A stretch of DNA of 64,000 nucleotides from Candidatus Hydrogenedentota bacterium. GTDB taxonomy: Bacteria > Hydrogenedentota > Hydrogenedentia > Hydrogenedentales > CAILVY01. How positions within the stretch are numbered: the stretch's first letter is position 1; each line of letters starts with the position of its first letter. Of this stretch, positions 7,888 to 16,689 are shown piece by piece. The stretch is taken from positions 17,819-81,818 of the forward strand of contig JAKQOG010000078.1 in assembly GCA_029565395.1 (NCBI GenBank), read 5' to 3'. The notes beneath the pieces are model-generated. The model worked only from the letters and a program-made list of their open reading frames with translations, had not been told where the DNA came from and did not search any database. Both the position numbers and the translations under genes were made by a program.

Positions 7888-9231
7888 ATGAGGGCTGGGA
7901 AGCCGATGTGGACAATTCAAAATGTGGTTAAAACAATAGTGGGATTAGTAATCATGCTGCATGCGCAATCGCCGTTCGCGGAAGAACGCCAAATCACGTT
8001 TTCGCCGAAAAACCATTGTCTGGACAACAATGATAACTTCTCCCAGGACGGGCGGTTTCTCTGTTACGACACGCGGGGTTCCGTTGAACCTGCTATTGGC
8101 AATTGCCGCACTATCGAAAAAGTGGAAATTGCTACCGGCAAGGAAACCATCCTATATCAGACCACGGAATTTGAGCAGGGCGACACCCCCTATCCCGGCG
8201 CGGGCGCGGCTTCCTATTCCCCTGTGGAAGACACGGTGATTTTCATCCACGGTCCGGTGAAAGAGGAAGTGGCCGTGCGGGGAACGTATGCCAAAAATAA
8301 CCGCACCGGCGCGGAAGTGCCTGGTGATGGCTCCGGTAAAATAACCTGGGTGGACAAGCGGGACATTGAAACATCCCGTGACACGATCCCCGGCGCGCAT
8401 CGTGGCGGCACGCACCGCCATGAATATTCCCGCGACGGCAAGCGCATCGGCTTTACCTACGACGATTTTCTCCTGCCACAGTATGACCGCACTATCGCCT
8501 ACATGGAGAAAAATCCCAAGGCCCCCCAAGGCGCCACGCATTATTTTGCCATCCTGGTGCCGGTCGTGCCGAAGGACGAGGCCAAGCCGGGCGATATCAT
8601 CAAGGCGGCCGGCGATTTCTGGGTGGACCCCAAGGGCACGCTGCGTGCGTTCATTGGCACGGTCCGTGAAGAGGACGGTTCGTTTCAGGACTCACTCTTT
8701 ACCGTGGAAATCCCCGACACCGTGGACATCACCACCGCCGACTCCGGCTCCGCCACTCGATTCCCCTCGCCTCCAAAAGGCCTCAAGATTCACCGCTTAA
8801 CCCATAGCTGGGCCAACGGCGTCGTGCGCGGCTCCCCCACCGGCGGCCGTATTGCGTATTATGGGAAAGCCTCCAATGGTTCGACACAGATTTTTGTGAT
8901 TCCCACGGATGGTTCAGATACCGATCCAGATTCCGCCAAACATCCTGTGCAAGCTACTGATCTGGCGGCAGAAAAGATCTCCGGTCTACGCTGGCATCCT
9001 TCCGGGGATTGTTTGCTTGGTTGCAGCAATGCCGGGATCTTTGTGGCCACGGTAAAACCTGGAAATGAATTCGGCAGCGTTTCCTTTATCATTCCGCAAG
9101 GTTCAGGACCCGAACGCATCGATCTTGTTGTTTCCCCTGATGGAAAAACCCTGGCCTATACAAGAATTGTTGAAATGAACGGATCAGGAAAACGATATGC
9201 CCAAATTTTCATCACGGATTTCACCACGTGA
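7888..9231 (+). CDS. Exported TolB-like (PD40) beta-propeller protein
   Basis: 447-aa exported protein with an N-terminal hydrophobic signal segment (IVGLVIMLHAQSPFAEE). The rest holds several WD40-like/PD40 propeller blades typical of TolB-like proteins: NFSQDGRFLCYDTR, HEYSRDGKRIGFTYDD, LRWHPSGDCLLG and VSPDGKTLAYTR. No catalytic residues are recognisable, so a binding or scaffold role in the periplasm is more likely than an enzyme. Start either ATG 7888 (GGAG 8 bases upstream) or ATG 7906, which would keep the signal peptide. It stands alone between divergent infC and the purF-like gene. Confidence 0.8.
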   Translation: MRAGKPMWTIQNVVKTIVGLVIMLHAQSPFAEERQITFSPKNHCLDNNDNFSQDGRFLCYDTRGSVEPAIGNCRTIEKVEIATGKETILYQTTEFEQGDTPYPGAGAASYSPVEDTVIFIHGPVKEEVAVRGTYAKNNRTGAEVPGDGSGKITWVDKRDIETSRDTIPGAHRGGTHRHEYSRDGKRIGFTYDDFLLPQYDRTIAYMEKNPKAPQGATHYFAILVPVVPKDEAKPGDIIKAAGDFWVDPKGTLRAFIGTVREEDGSFQDSLFTVEIPDTVDITTADSGSATRFPSPPKGLKIHRLTHSWANGVVRGSPTGGRIAYYGKASNGSTQIFVIPTDGSDTDPDSAKHPVQATDLAAEKISGLRWHPSGDCLLGCSNAGIFVATVKPGNEFGSVSFIIPQGSGPERIDLVVSPDGKTLAYTRIVEMNGSGKRYAQIFITDFTT

Positions 9232-9375
9232 CAATTATGAGGATGTTCCCAGCAAATAAACGCGTGTCCGTGTGTAAATGCATTTGTTTTTAGGAAATCT
9301 GGCTGCCTGTGTTGAATACACAAAATGTGGTATTCTGTAGGCACTTCCACGGTTGGGCATGCGGAAGCTATTTTC

Positions 9376-9486
9376 GCGTATATCCGGCAAAATTGCCGGT
9401 TTGCCTTGAAGCCGGATATACGCTACTATGCATTTTATCGGCTTGGGTCTGAATCGTTAGTTTTTATATGCGGCAGGATACTGCCG
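9376..9486 (+). promoter_or_regulatory. Structured leader with competing hairpins before the PurF-like gene
   Basis: The 271-base gap before the PurF-like gene holds three inverted repeats: a 13-bp pair GCGTATATCCGGC (9376-9388) with GCCGGATATACGC (9411-9423); a nested CCGGCAA-AA-TTGCCGG (9384-9399), which is mutually exclusive with the first; and CGGCAG-GATA-CTGCCG (9471-9486), ending 3 bases before the ribosome-binding site AGGAGA. The arrangement suggests cis regulation of the mRNA, but it matches no riboswitch I can name. Confidence 0.5.
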
Positions 9487-9502
9487 GTTAGGAGAAGTAC
9501 AC

Positions 9503-10936
9503 ATGGGCGGGTTTTTCGGCGTAGTTTCCAATGAAGATTGCTGTCTGGACCTGTTTTACGGCACGGATTATCATTCGCATCTGGGCACGTGCCGGGGCGG
9601 GCTCGCGGTGTTGAATGACCGCGGGTTTGCACGGAACATCCACGACATCACCAATGCTCAATTCCGCTCGAAGTTTGAATCGGACATCAAGACCATGCAC
9701 GGTCCCAGCGGCATCGGGGTGATCAGCGACAACGAATCGCAGCCGCTGATTATTGGCTCGCACCTGGGCACGTATGCGATTGTGACGGTGGGCGTGGTCA
9801 AGAACGCGGAGAAGCTGGCGGGCAATGCGTACAAGAAGCGCGCGACGCATTTTTCGGAGATGAGCGGCGGCGGATTGAACCCCACGGAATTGTTCGCGAC
9901 GATGATCAACCAGGAAGCCTCGTTCGAGGAGGGATTGAAGAGCGCGCTGGTTCAGGTGCAGGGTTCCATGTCGGTGCTGTTGCTTACGGAACACGGCATT
10001 TACGCCGCACGCGACGAATTAGGCCGCACGCCGGTGATCATCGGCAAGAAACCGGGATCCTGGGCGGTAACGATGGAAACCACGGCCTTCCCGAACCTTG
10101 ATTACGAAGTCGAACGCTATCTTGGCCCCGGCGAGATTGTTCTGATTACACCCGATGGCGTCGAGCAGAAGTGCCCGCCAGGCGATAAAATGCAGATCTG
10201 TTCGTTCCTGTGGGTGTACTATGGGTTTCCAGCCTCCAGTTACGAAGGCATCAACGTGGAAGATGTGCGCTACCGGTGCGGCGCGGCACTCGCGCGCAAG
10301 GATCCGGCGGAAATTGATCTGGCCGCGGGAATCCCGGATTCCGGCACGGGCCATGCCATCGGCTATGCCAACGAAAAGAAAATTCCCTACGGGCGTCCGT
10401 TTGCCAAGTACACCCCGACCTGGCCGCGCAGCTTCATGCCGCAGGTGCAGGAAATGCGCGATCTTGTGGCGCGGATGAAACTCATTCCCATCCGCGACCT
10501 CATTGCGGGCAAACGCCTGTTGTTCTGCGAAGACTCCATTGTGCGCGGCACGCAGCTCAAGGATACGATCCAGCGGTTGTACGATTACGGCGCGCTGGAA
10601 GTGCACATGCGTCCGGCCTGCCCGCCGCTAATCTTCGGATGCGAGTTCTTAAACTTCTCCCGCTCCCGATCTGAACTCGACCTCGCGGGCCGGCGCGCCA
10701 TCCGCGAACTGGAGGGCGGTGTGGACAAGCATATGGAGGAATATGCCGATCCGAAATCGGACCGCCATGCCGCTATGGTGGACCGCATCGGCCAGCGGCT
10801 TTCACTCACTTCGCTGCGATACCAGGAGTTGCCCGATCTCGTGGAGGCCATCGGCCTGCCCAAGGAAACGCTGTGCACCTATTGTTGGGACGGTTGCACG
10901 GGATGCGCCGCGAAAAAAGGCGGCGCCAAGGCCTGA
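9503..10936 (+). CDS. Amidophosphoribosyltransferase-like protein without the Cys nucleophile
   Basis: PurF-family protein, 477 aa. Classical PurF makes phosphoribosylamine from PRPP and glutamine, using an N-terminal Cys exposed after Met removal (MCG). Here the N-terminus is MGGFFGVVS: the nucleophile is Gly. The rest of the N-terminal hydrolase fold is recognisable (RGGLAVLNDRG, RDELGRTPVIIG, YLGPGEIVLITPDGVE). The phosphoribosyltransferase domain is intact, with IPDSGTGHAIGYA, YGRPFAKY and the PRPP loop FCEDSIVRGTQL (about 340-351). The C-terminus has a cysteine cluster CTYCWDGCTGC (about 457-467), perhaps for metal or Fe-S. It is either an ammonia-dependent PurF or a paralogue. ATG 9503 with AGGAGA 7 bases upstream. 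Confidence 0.85.
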   Translation: MGGFFGVVSNEDCCLDLFYGTDYHSHLGTCRGGLAVLNDRGFARNIHDITNAQFRSKFESDIKTMHGPSGIGVISDNESQPLIIGSHLGTYAIVTVGVVKNAEKLAGNAYKKRATHFSEMSGGGLNPTELFATMINQEASFEEGLKSALVQVQGSMSVLLLTEHGIYAARDELGRTPVIIGKKPGSWAVTMETTAFPNLDYEVERYLGPGEIVLITPDGVEQKCPPGDKMQICSFLWVYYGFPASSYEGINVEDVRYRCGAALARKDPAEIDLAAGIPDSGTGHAIGYANEKKIPYGRPFAKYTPTWPRSFMPQVQEMRDLVARMKLIPIRDLIAGKRLLFCEDSIVRGTQLKDTIQRLYDYGALEVHMRPACPPLIFGCEFLNFSRSRSELDLAGRRAIRELEGGVDKHMEEYADPKSDRHAAMVDRIGQRLSLTSLRYQELPDLVEAIGLPKETLCTYCWDGCTGCAAKKGGAKA

Positions 10937-10939
10937 TGC

Positions 10940-11821
10940 CTATTGATTCTTCGCCAACCGGAGACGGGCGGCGGCAAGATACGGAGACGGATTGACTGGC
11001 TGGTCATTGCGACGGACCTCCAAGTGGAGGTGTGGGCCGGTGGAACGCCCGGTGGACCCGACTTGGGCGATGATCGTGTTTTCCGTAACCATGTCGCCCA
11101 CTTTTGCCAGGTTTTTACTGGCATGGGCATAAAGCGATTCGATCCCGTTCTCGTGTTTTACCACAACGACCTGTCCATACCCGGATTTCCACCCGCTGTA
11201 AGTGACCGCACCGGCCTGGATGGGATATATGTTTGCTCCCTTGGCTGCGGCAAGGTCAATCCCTTGATGAAAGTCAGGTTTTCCGGTGAAGGGATCCTTG
11301 CGTAATCCATACGAAGACGTAATTTCCGTAGAAGCATGGAGTGGGGAGGCCCATGTTCCCGTGTTTGTGGATTTTTCAGAAGGAGTGGTGAGAATCTGTT
11401 GCACCAACGCTTTAAGCGATCCCGGATACCGGGGGCCTTGGAGAACGGCACGGTCCAAGAGTTGGATGGGACCGCCTTGCTGCACAGGCAATTGTTTGGT
11501 CTGAAGGGCGGATAGGTCCAGGTTTTGGCCAACGCTCAATATATCCGGGTTCTTCAGGCTGTTTGCCTTGGCCACCCGGTCCACGGCCGAATACACCTCG
11601 GCGTTGGACGGCGTATTTCCTTGCTTGATCAGGGCGGAGCGAACAATCCCGGAAAGGTTCTCTCCGGATTGGACCGTATGGGAAAGGGGGAGGGTCTTGG
11701 CCGAGGTCTGGAGGGCTTTGGCAAGGGTGCTGGAAAATGCGGAAGTGGTTTGGGCAGGCGGGAGGTGGCGGGTGCGAAGTTCCTGGAATGCCGGATGAAC
11801 CTTTACATCAACCACTCGCAT
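10940..11821 (-). CDS. LysM-M23 peptidoglycan endopeptidase
   Basis: Putative cell-wall hydrolase of 293 aa. Order: N-terminal linker, a LysM peptidoglycan-binding segment (SHTVQSGENLSGIVRSAL to about residue 105), a spacer, then a C-terminal M23/LytM domain with zinc-site motifs HQGIDLAA, LYAHASK and GPHLHLEVR. All metal and catalytic histidines are present, so it should be active. No obvious signal peptide. ATG 11821 with GGGAG about 10 bases upstream is preferred over an in-frame TTG at 11863 that lacks a ribosome-binding site. It converges on the PurF-like gene with 3 bases between them. Confidence 0.87.
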   Translation of the reverse strand: MRVVDVKVHPAFQELRTRHLPPAQTTSAFSSTLAKALQTSAKTLPLSHTVQSGENLSGIVRSALIKQGNTPSNAEVYSAVDRVAKANSLKNPDILSVGQNLDLSALQTKQLPVQQGGPIQLLDRAVLQGPRYPGSLKALVQQILTTPSEKSTNTGTWASPLHASTEITSSYGLRKDPFTGKPDFHQGIDLAAAKGANIYPIQAGAVTYSGWKSGYGQVVVVKHENGIESLYAHASKNLAKVGDMVTENTIIAQVGSTGRSTGPHLHLEVRRNDQPVNPSPYLAAARLRLAKNQ

Positions 11822-11989
11822 AACGACTCTACTCCCATCGTTTGACCCGAAAGGAAAAAGCAATGTGCATGCCAGTATTCCAAAACCGCTTTAAGTCATT
11901 GTTATGTAAGGACATGGAATCGCACAAGAGGTTTGGAAGAAAGGCTTGGATATGAAGAAGCTGCCGCATGACCGGTCAAAGCTGCCGCC

Positions 11990-12877
11990 CTACCCCCTCG
12001 TTTCCCGAGCGGCTCTTTCTGCCAGGTAATCTTTCAGGGCTTCACGCCAGGGAGGCATGATATCGAGCCCCTGTTCCCGTGCGTGGGCATTGTCCAGCAC
12101 GGAATAGTGGGGGCGTCTTACGGGGGACGGAAATTCTGACGAGGTGGTGGGGAGCAGGTTGACCGCCGTGCCGGTTTCTTCAAAAATAGCTTGGGCGAAC
12201 TCATGCCAGGAGCAGGCGCCCTGGCAGGTGGCGTGGTAGAGACCCGGTTCGCCGTGTTCGGCCAGCAGCCGGATTTGCTTGGCCAATGCGACGGTATGCG
12301 TGGGCGTGGTGATTTCATCGGTGACGACCCGAACCTCCGGCTGGGTGGCGGCTCGGTGCAGCATGTTCTCCACGAAGTTGCGCCCGCCTTTCGCCCGGCA
12401 GGGCGCGGCGCCGTACAAGGCGGCGGTGCGGATAATCTGGTGATTGGGACATTGCGCGGCAACGAGATGTTCGCCTGCAAGCTTGCTGGCGGCGTAAACG
12501 TTTAGCGGTGCGGGCCGATCCGTTTCCACATAGGGACGCGTGCCGCCGTCACCAAAGACATAGTCCGTGCTGATGAACACAAATCGCGCGCCGGCTTCAT
12601 GGCTGGCTAATGCGGAATTCCGCGCACCAAGGGCGTTCACCGCAAACGCCAGATCCGGATCCTTTTCACAGTGCGGCACATTGTGCGCGGCAGCGCAGAG
12701 AATCACAAGATTCGGACGGATTTCCCTAGTGATGAGATCCAATGCGCGTTCGTGGTCGCGCACATCGAGAATGTGCCCCGCGCCGTCCAGATCAGCGGTA
12801 TGCAGCTCGGTGCCGGCGAACGCACGGCATACTTCCACGCCCAGTTGCCCCTCGGCGCCGATCACGAGCGCGCGCAT
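11990..12877 (-). CDS. RmlD-like sugar-nucleotide reductase (dTDP-4-dehydrorhamnose reductase family)
   Basis: SDR-superfamily NAD(P)H reductase, 295 aa, of the RmlD substrate-binding family that makes activated deoxysugars for surface polysaccharide. Seen: nucleotide-binding GAEGQLG, CAAAHNVPHCEKD, the FISTDYVFGDG block and the catalytic YAASK. Start set at ATG 12877, which overlaps the stop of the upstream epimerase by one base (TGATG); the frame runs further upstream inside that gene. Whether the product is rhamnose cannot be told without RmlA/B/C, which are absent here. Confidence 0.85.
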   Translation of the reverse strand: MRALVIGAEGQLGVEVCRAFAGTELHTADLDGAGHILDVRDHERALDLITREIRPNLVILCAAAHNVPHCEKDPDLAFAVNALGARNSALASHEAGARFVFISTDYVFGDGGTRPYVETDRPAPLNVYAASKLAGEHLVAAQCPNHQIIRTAALYGAAPCRAKGGRNFVENMLHRAATQPEVRVVTDEITTPTHTVALAKQIRLLAEHGEPGLYHATCQGACSWHEFAQAIFEETGTAVNLLPTTSSEFPSPVRRPHYSVLDNAHAREQGLDIMPPWREALKDYLAERAARETRG

Positions 12878-13902
12878 CAAAAGATGCTCCCGATCCGTTT
12901 GAGATGGGCGTCGATATCCACGAGCAATTCCAGCCACTTGATGTTGTAATAGCGGGGATTGTGGAAGTCGGCGTTAATGCCGGCCTGGATTTTCTGGGCC
13001 ATATGATGCGCGGACTCTTCCACGGGCACGCGGGTGCGGAAACCCAGCATGCGCTCGATCTTTTTCGTTTCCACGCGGTAGTCGCGCGCGGTTTGCGAAC
13101 CATACTCAACTTCGATCTCGACATCCACAATGCCCGCCAGCGCCTTTTTCACCCAGTGGGCAAGTTCCAGGATGCGGTAATTTTTATGGGAGAGGTTGAA
13201 AATTTGCCCGGCCACCAGTTGGGGGTCCGCCTGCATGCAGGCGAGATAGCATCGCGCCACGTCGGTCACGTCCACGAGGGGCCGCCACATCTCGCCGCCA
13301 CAGTGTACGGTCAGCTTGCCGGATTCAAACGCGCTACGCACAAAGGTGTTGACGACAAGATCGTAGCGCATGCGCGGGCTCCAGCCGTAGACCGTCCCTT
13401 GCCGCAGAATCACGGGCTGAAAATTGTCATCGGCCAGTTCGAGCAGGGCGCGCTCCGCCTGGTACTTGCTTGTCGCATATGCGGCCCTCGGGACCACGGC
13501 GGTATCCTCATTCTGGATAAAGTCTTCGGCCATCATGCCCCGGTCATAGACGGAGCACGACGAAGCAAAAATAAAACGTTTGATGCCCTTTCGCTTGCAA
13601 CCCTCTGCAAGCGTCCGGGTGGCTACGGTATTCATGCGGCGGTTCGCTTCCGGATTGAATTCCGCCGTGGGATCATTGCTCAGGCCCGCCAGATGGATCA
13701 CCACCTCCACGCCGTCCAGCACCGCTTCATTCAACTGGCAGATATCCGCCTCCACGCAATCAATGCGCGATTTCACCTCCTCCAGCGGCCCATCGCCGTA
13801 TAGGAATTTATCCAACACACGCACGGCAAAGCCCTTGTCGAGCAACTCGCGCACGGCCACCGCGCCGATATATCCCGCGCCTCCGGTTACAAGAATCATC
13901 AT
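12877..13902 (-). CDS. NAD-dependent sugar epimerase/dehydratase (extended SDR)
   Basis: 341-aa extended short-chain dehydrogenase. N-terminal TGGAGYIGAVAV dinucleotide-binding loop, IHLAGLSNDP, FASSCSVYD and catalytic YATSK. Acts on nucleotide sugars, probably for cell-surface glycans together with the RmlD-like gene it is coupled to. Start ATG 13902; a second ATG follows directly. Its start overlaps the stop of the addiction-module gene by 4 bases (ATGA), an unusual neighbour. Confidence 0.88.
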   Translation of the reverse strand: MMILVTGGAGYIGAVAVRELLDKGFAVRVLDKFLYGDGPLEEVKSRIDCVEADICQLNEAVLDGVEVVIHLAGLSNDPTAEFNPEANRRMNTVATRTLAEGCKRKGIKRFIFASSCSVYDRGMMAEDFIQNEDTAVVPRAAYATSKYQAERALLELADDNFQPVILRQGTVYGWSPRMRYDLVVNTFVRSAFESGKLTVHCGGEMWRPLVDVTDVARCYLACMQADPQLVAGQIFNLSHKNYRILELAHWVKKALAGIVDVEIEVEYGSQTARDYRVETKKIERMLGFRTRVPVEESAHHMAQKIQAGINADFHNPRYYNIKWLELLVDIDAHLKRIGSIF

Positions 13903-14159
13903 TTTTCCTTTCTTGTCCTTCTCCTATTGTATGATCGACTCGCAGAAAATAACGTTCTGTGTTTTACGTCTTTCCAGGAGTTTACGGTATTTTCATTACG
14001 ATAGTATGCTTCCACCCGCTGATCCAATTTTTCACATTGGCTTGATGCAAGAGGCACACTTTCTTCAACCTTAGCTATGCTATCCCAAATCTCTTCGACC
14101 AATAGGATTCGTTCTGGAATACTTAATTCCATAATATCAGAGAGTGTTATTTTACCCAC
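13899..14159 (-). CDS. Orphan addiction-module protein (TIGR02574-like antitoxin)
   Basis: 86 aa. Residues 1-66 match the putative addiction-module component family: ITLSDIMELSIPERILLVEEIWDSI followed by a helix with LDQRVEAYY and SWKDVKHR, where the family normally ends. The last 20 residues (FSASRSYNRRRTRKEK) are unusual, basic and may be read-through of decayed sequence. The RelE-type toxin usually found downstream is missing; instead the frame runs by 4 bases into the epimerase gene. Probably a remnant antitoxin. Confidence 0.65.
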   Translation of the reverse strand: MGKITLSDIMELSIPERILLVEEIWDSIAKVEESVPLASSQCEKLDQRVEAYYRNENTVNSWKDVKHRTLFSASRSYNRRRTRKEK

Positions 14160-14238
14160 AACAAACTCCCTTGAAAAGGATCATACTGTCCAAAAAATAT
14201 TGGTTCCTCTTAGTGCGTAAGGTGCACAGCAACTGTGG

Positions 14239-14604
14239 TTAGCTATCGGGTTGATATGCGCGGATACGTCCTCGTTGAATAATCCAGAGCTTACCACGAA
14301 TAGGTTCTTGTTCCAGGCCATGTATCAATGTTCGGATACAACCAATGATATCATGCATTTCCGGACGTACTGGCAACCGAAGCACTGCTATTCCAGCATA
14401 TCGCCATGGCGCAAATAGTAACGGATTGCTGAAATCCAGGTCCAATGTCACCAAACAACGTCTTTCTTTCTTGCATATGTCAATAAGATCATGATCGGAT
14501 GTACCGCACAATTGCTCATTCGCTACTGTGTGTACCTCATGGCCTGCATTTCGTAGCAATTCTGCCGCCTTTTGGCCAAGGTTCTCATCCAGTTTAATTC
14601 TCAC
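14239..14604 (-). CDS. DUF5615 PIN-like putative toxin
   Basis: 121 aa, DUF5615 (Mut7-C/PIN-like) family, commonly the toxin partner of DUF433 proteins. PIN-type acidic positions are visible: RIKLDENLG at the N-terminus, TSDHDLIDICKKE and CLVTLDLDF. Predicted RNase, by family only. Overlaps the DUF433 gene upstream by 4 bases (ATGA), the standard antitoxin-toxin layout. Confidence 0.82.
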   Translation of the reverse strand: MRIKLDENLGQKAAELLRNAGHEVHTVANEQLCGTSDHDLIDICKKERRCLVTLDLDFSNPLLFAPWRYAGIAVLRLPVRPEMHDIIGCIRTLIHGLEQEPIRGKLWIIQRGRIRAYQPDS

Positions 14605-14849
14605 GTCCGTGTTTTCCTGGGAATATCCACATACCGCTCCCGGGACATTTCCGCACCGTAGGCGATGCAGGCGAGGATGTCACGGCGTTCGATACCCGGA
14701 TATTCTTTAAGGATTTCTTCAGCGCTCATGCCACCCGCAAGAAGGTCCAAAATCAAGGACACCCAAATGCGATGTCCCTTGATGCAGGGTTTTCCGAAAC
14801 AGATATCCGGCTGAACGGAGATACGGGAAAGGAGTTGTTTTTTATTCAT
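14601..14849 (-). CDS. DUF433 putative antitoxin
   Basis: 82 aa, DUF433 (VapB-like winged-helix) protein with the typical ICFGKPCIKGHRI, LLAGGMSAEEILKEYPGI and DILACIAYGAE. Acts as antitoxin and DNA-binding autorepressor in family members. First gene of the two-gene module; AAGG lies about 10 bases upstream of its ATG. Confidence 0.87.
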   Translation of the reverse strand: MNKKQLLSRISVQPDICFGKPCIKGHRIWVSLILDLLAGGMSAEEILKEYPGIERRDILACIAYGAEMSRERYVDIPRKTRT

Positions 14850-14905
14850 TGTGTCATAGCCTTACGTTCAATCAATAGTTACGGTTGCGACGCTCCTCCT
14901 ATGAT

Positions 14906-15481
14906 TTACATCGGCGTATAGACCACCGCGAGAATCCGCGCGGGGGTTTCGCCGGCGGCGCGCACTTCATGGGGCACCACGGAGTCGTAATAGATGCTGT
15001 CATCGGCGGAAAGCAAATGAATGTCCTTCCCGTAGGTCACTTCAATCTGGCCCGACAACACATATATGAATTCTTCGCCCTCGTGGGAGGAGAGCATGCA
15101 ATCCTCGGCCACGGTGGGGTGGATATCCACGAGGAAGGGCTCCATGTGCCGGTCTTTTTTGTTGGGCGCCAGCGAAAAGAAGTCCAGGGTGCTCAAATTT
15201 GATGTTCCAAGACCGGAGAATCGCACGGAACTCTCATGGTGGCCGGTCCGGGTAATGATGGCGCCCGAATGCGGGTCATCGTCCAGGAACGTGCCCAGCC
15301 GCACGCCGAGTCCGCGCGCGATTTTCAGCAGAGGCGCCAGAGACGGCACCAGATGCCCTGACTCCAGTTGCGAGATCAATTCCGGATTACACTGGCATTG
15401 CTCCGCAAGCTCTTCCACGGACAGGTCCCGGACCTCGCGCAGTTTCCGGATCTTTTCCCCGATACGTTTATGTTCCGACAT
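14906..15481 (-). CDS. XRE-family regulator with cupin domain
   Basis: 191-aa transcription regulator: N-terminal helix-turn-helix of the Cro/C1 type (residues about 8-65: [38 protein letters not shown]) and C-terminal cupin_2 barrel (about 105-190: [32 protein letters not shown]). This architecture senses a small ligand and often controls metabolic genes; the target here is unknown. ATG 15481 with AGGAG at 7-base spacing. Confidence 0.9.
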   Translation of the reverse strand: MSEHKRIGEKIRKLREVRDLSVEELAEQCQCNPELISQLESGHLVPSLAPLLKIARGLGVRLGTFLDDDPHSGAIITRTGHHESSVRFSGLGTSNLSTLDFFSLAPNKKDRHMEPFLVDIHPTVAEDCMLSSHEGEEFIYVLSGQIEVTYGKDIHLLSADDSIYYDSVVPHEVRAAGETPARILAVVYTPM

Positions 15482-15583
15482 ACCGTCGCTCCTATGTCCC
15501 GTTCACGCCTCTCCCTTCAGGGAAGGGCGTTGTATGAATTGTGCTATTTGCTGATTGAGTATGGCACGTGTCTCCAAGCCCAG

Positions 15584-16501
15584 TCAAAAGCTGTTCTTAT
15601 CTTCCAGCGTGATGCGGTTGCGGCCGTTTTCCTTGCTGATGTAGAGCAGCGAATCCGCACGCGCAAGAAGCGTGTTCAAGGTATCCCCTTTATGAATACA
15701 GGCGCATCCCATAGAGATGGTGACCCCCAGATTGCCGTGTTCCAGGGGGAGCCGGGATTCGCGCACAAGCCGGAGACAGCGCTCGGCCACTACCATGAGT
15801 GTTTCATGCTGGATGTTCGGCAGGACGATAAGGAATTCTTCCCCGCCCCAGCGCCCGATATTGTCGCAGGACCGCACGCTGTTTTGCAGGGTCTTGGCCA
15901 CCATGCACAGCACGGCGTCGCCCGTCGGATGGCCATAGGTGTCGTTGACGGCTTTGAAGTGGTCGATATCCGCCATAATGACGCCGCAAGGCCAGTTATA
16001 GCGTTCATATTCCTGCAAGCGGGCCTGCAAACACATATCGATGAACCGCCGGTTGCCGATTTTGGTAAGGGGGCAGGACAAGGCGTCGGCTTCGAGTTCC
16101 GCAAGGCGTTTGGCCCTGGCCACCGAAGCGGAGTTGTCACTGAATACTTCCACGGCTCCGATTATCGCGCCTCCGGCATCCGTGATGGGGGCCACGCGCA
16201 CCACGATAGGAACGCGGTGCCCTTCCTTATGACGGAGAAAGACCTCGCCTTGCCGGTGTTCGCCATCGCCTAATGTGGCCGTGACCGGGCACGCCGTCTG
16301 GCAAAGAACATTTCCCTCGGTGTCTGTATGATTCAGGAGATTATCGGCGCAACATCGGCCTTCCACTTCCCAGCGGGCATATCCCGTGATGCGTTCCGCC
16401 CCGTTGTTCCAATACGTGATGCGCCGCTGGCCATCCACGACATATACGCCGTCATACAAATTGTCCAGAATAGTCTGATAGGGCAACTGCTCTGTACTCA
16501 T
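15584..16501 (-). CDS. PAS-GGDEF diguanylate cyclase
   Basis: Soluble sensor enzyme making cyclic di-GMP from two GTP, 305 aa. PAS domain at about 10-125 (LDNLYDGVYVVDGQRRITYWN, PAC-like VPIVVRVAPITDAGG), short coiled linker, then GGDEF domain (about 145-300) with the intact active site GGEEF, DIDHFKAVNDTYGH and NGRNR. An RxxD inhibitory site (RSCD) lies exactly five residues before GGEEF, so product inhibition is expected. Start set at ATG 16501 because GGAGGG sits 7 bases upstream; an in-frame ATG 15 bases earlier has none. Confidence 0.93.
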   Translation of the reverse strand: MSTEQLPYQTILDNLYDGVYVVDGQRRITYWNNGAERITGYARWEVEGRCCADNLLNHTDTEGNVLCQTACPVTATLGDGEHRQGEVFLRHKEGHRVPIVVRVAPITDAGGAIIGAVEVFSDNSASVARAKRLAELEADALSCPLTKIGNRRFIDMCLQARLQEYERYNWPCGVIMADIDHFKAVNDTYGHPTGDAVLCMVAKTLQNSVRSCDNIGRWGGEEFLIVLPNIQHETLMVVAERCLRLVRESRLPLEHGNLGVTISMGCACIHKGDTLNTLLARADSLLYISKENGRNRITLEDKNSF

Positions 16502-16689
16502 GCAAAAACCCTCCATAAAAGCTCTTCTCCCACAACCCGAAACACACTGTTTATCCTAGAACGGAAAAGGGGGCTTGTACAAGATCTTTTTGATACGGGA
16601 AAAGTGCTTTCCGGGAATCTTGACAGACGAGGCGGGAAAAAGGGCAGAATAGGTGAAAATGGACGCATGAAACGACGCGAGGAAACACT

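Noticed and set aside
12742..13803. 353-codon plus-strand frame opposite the epimerase gene
   Set aside because: Antisense shadow of a gene with intact SDR motifs; no ribosome-binding site or family.
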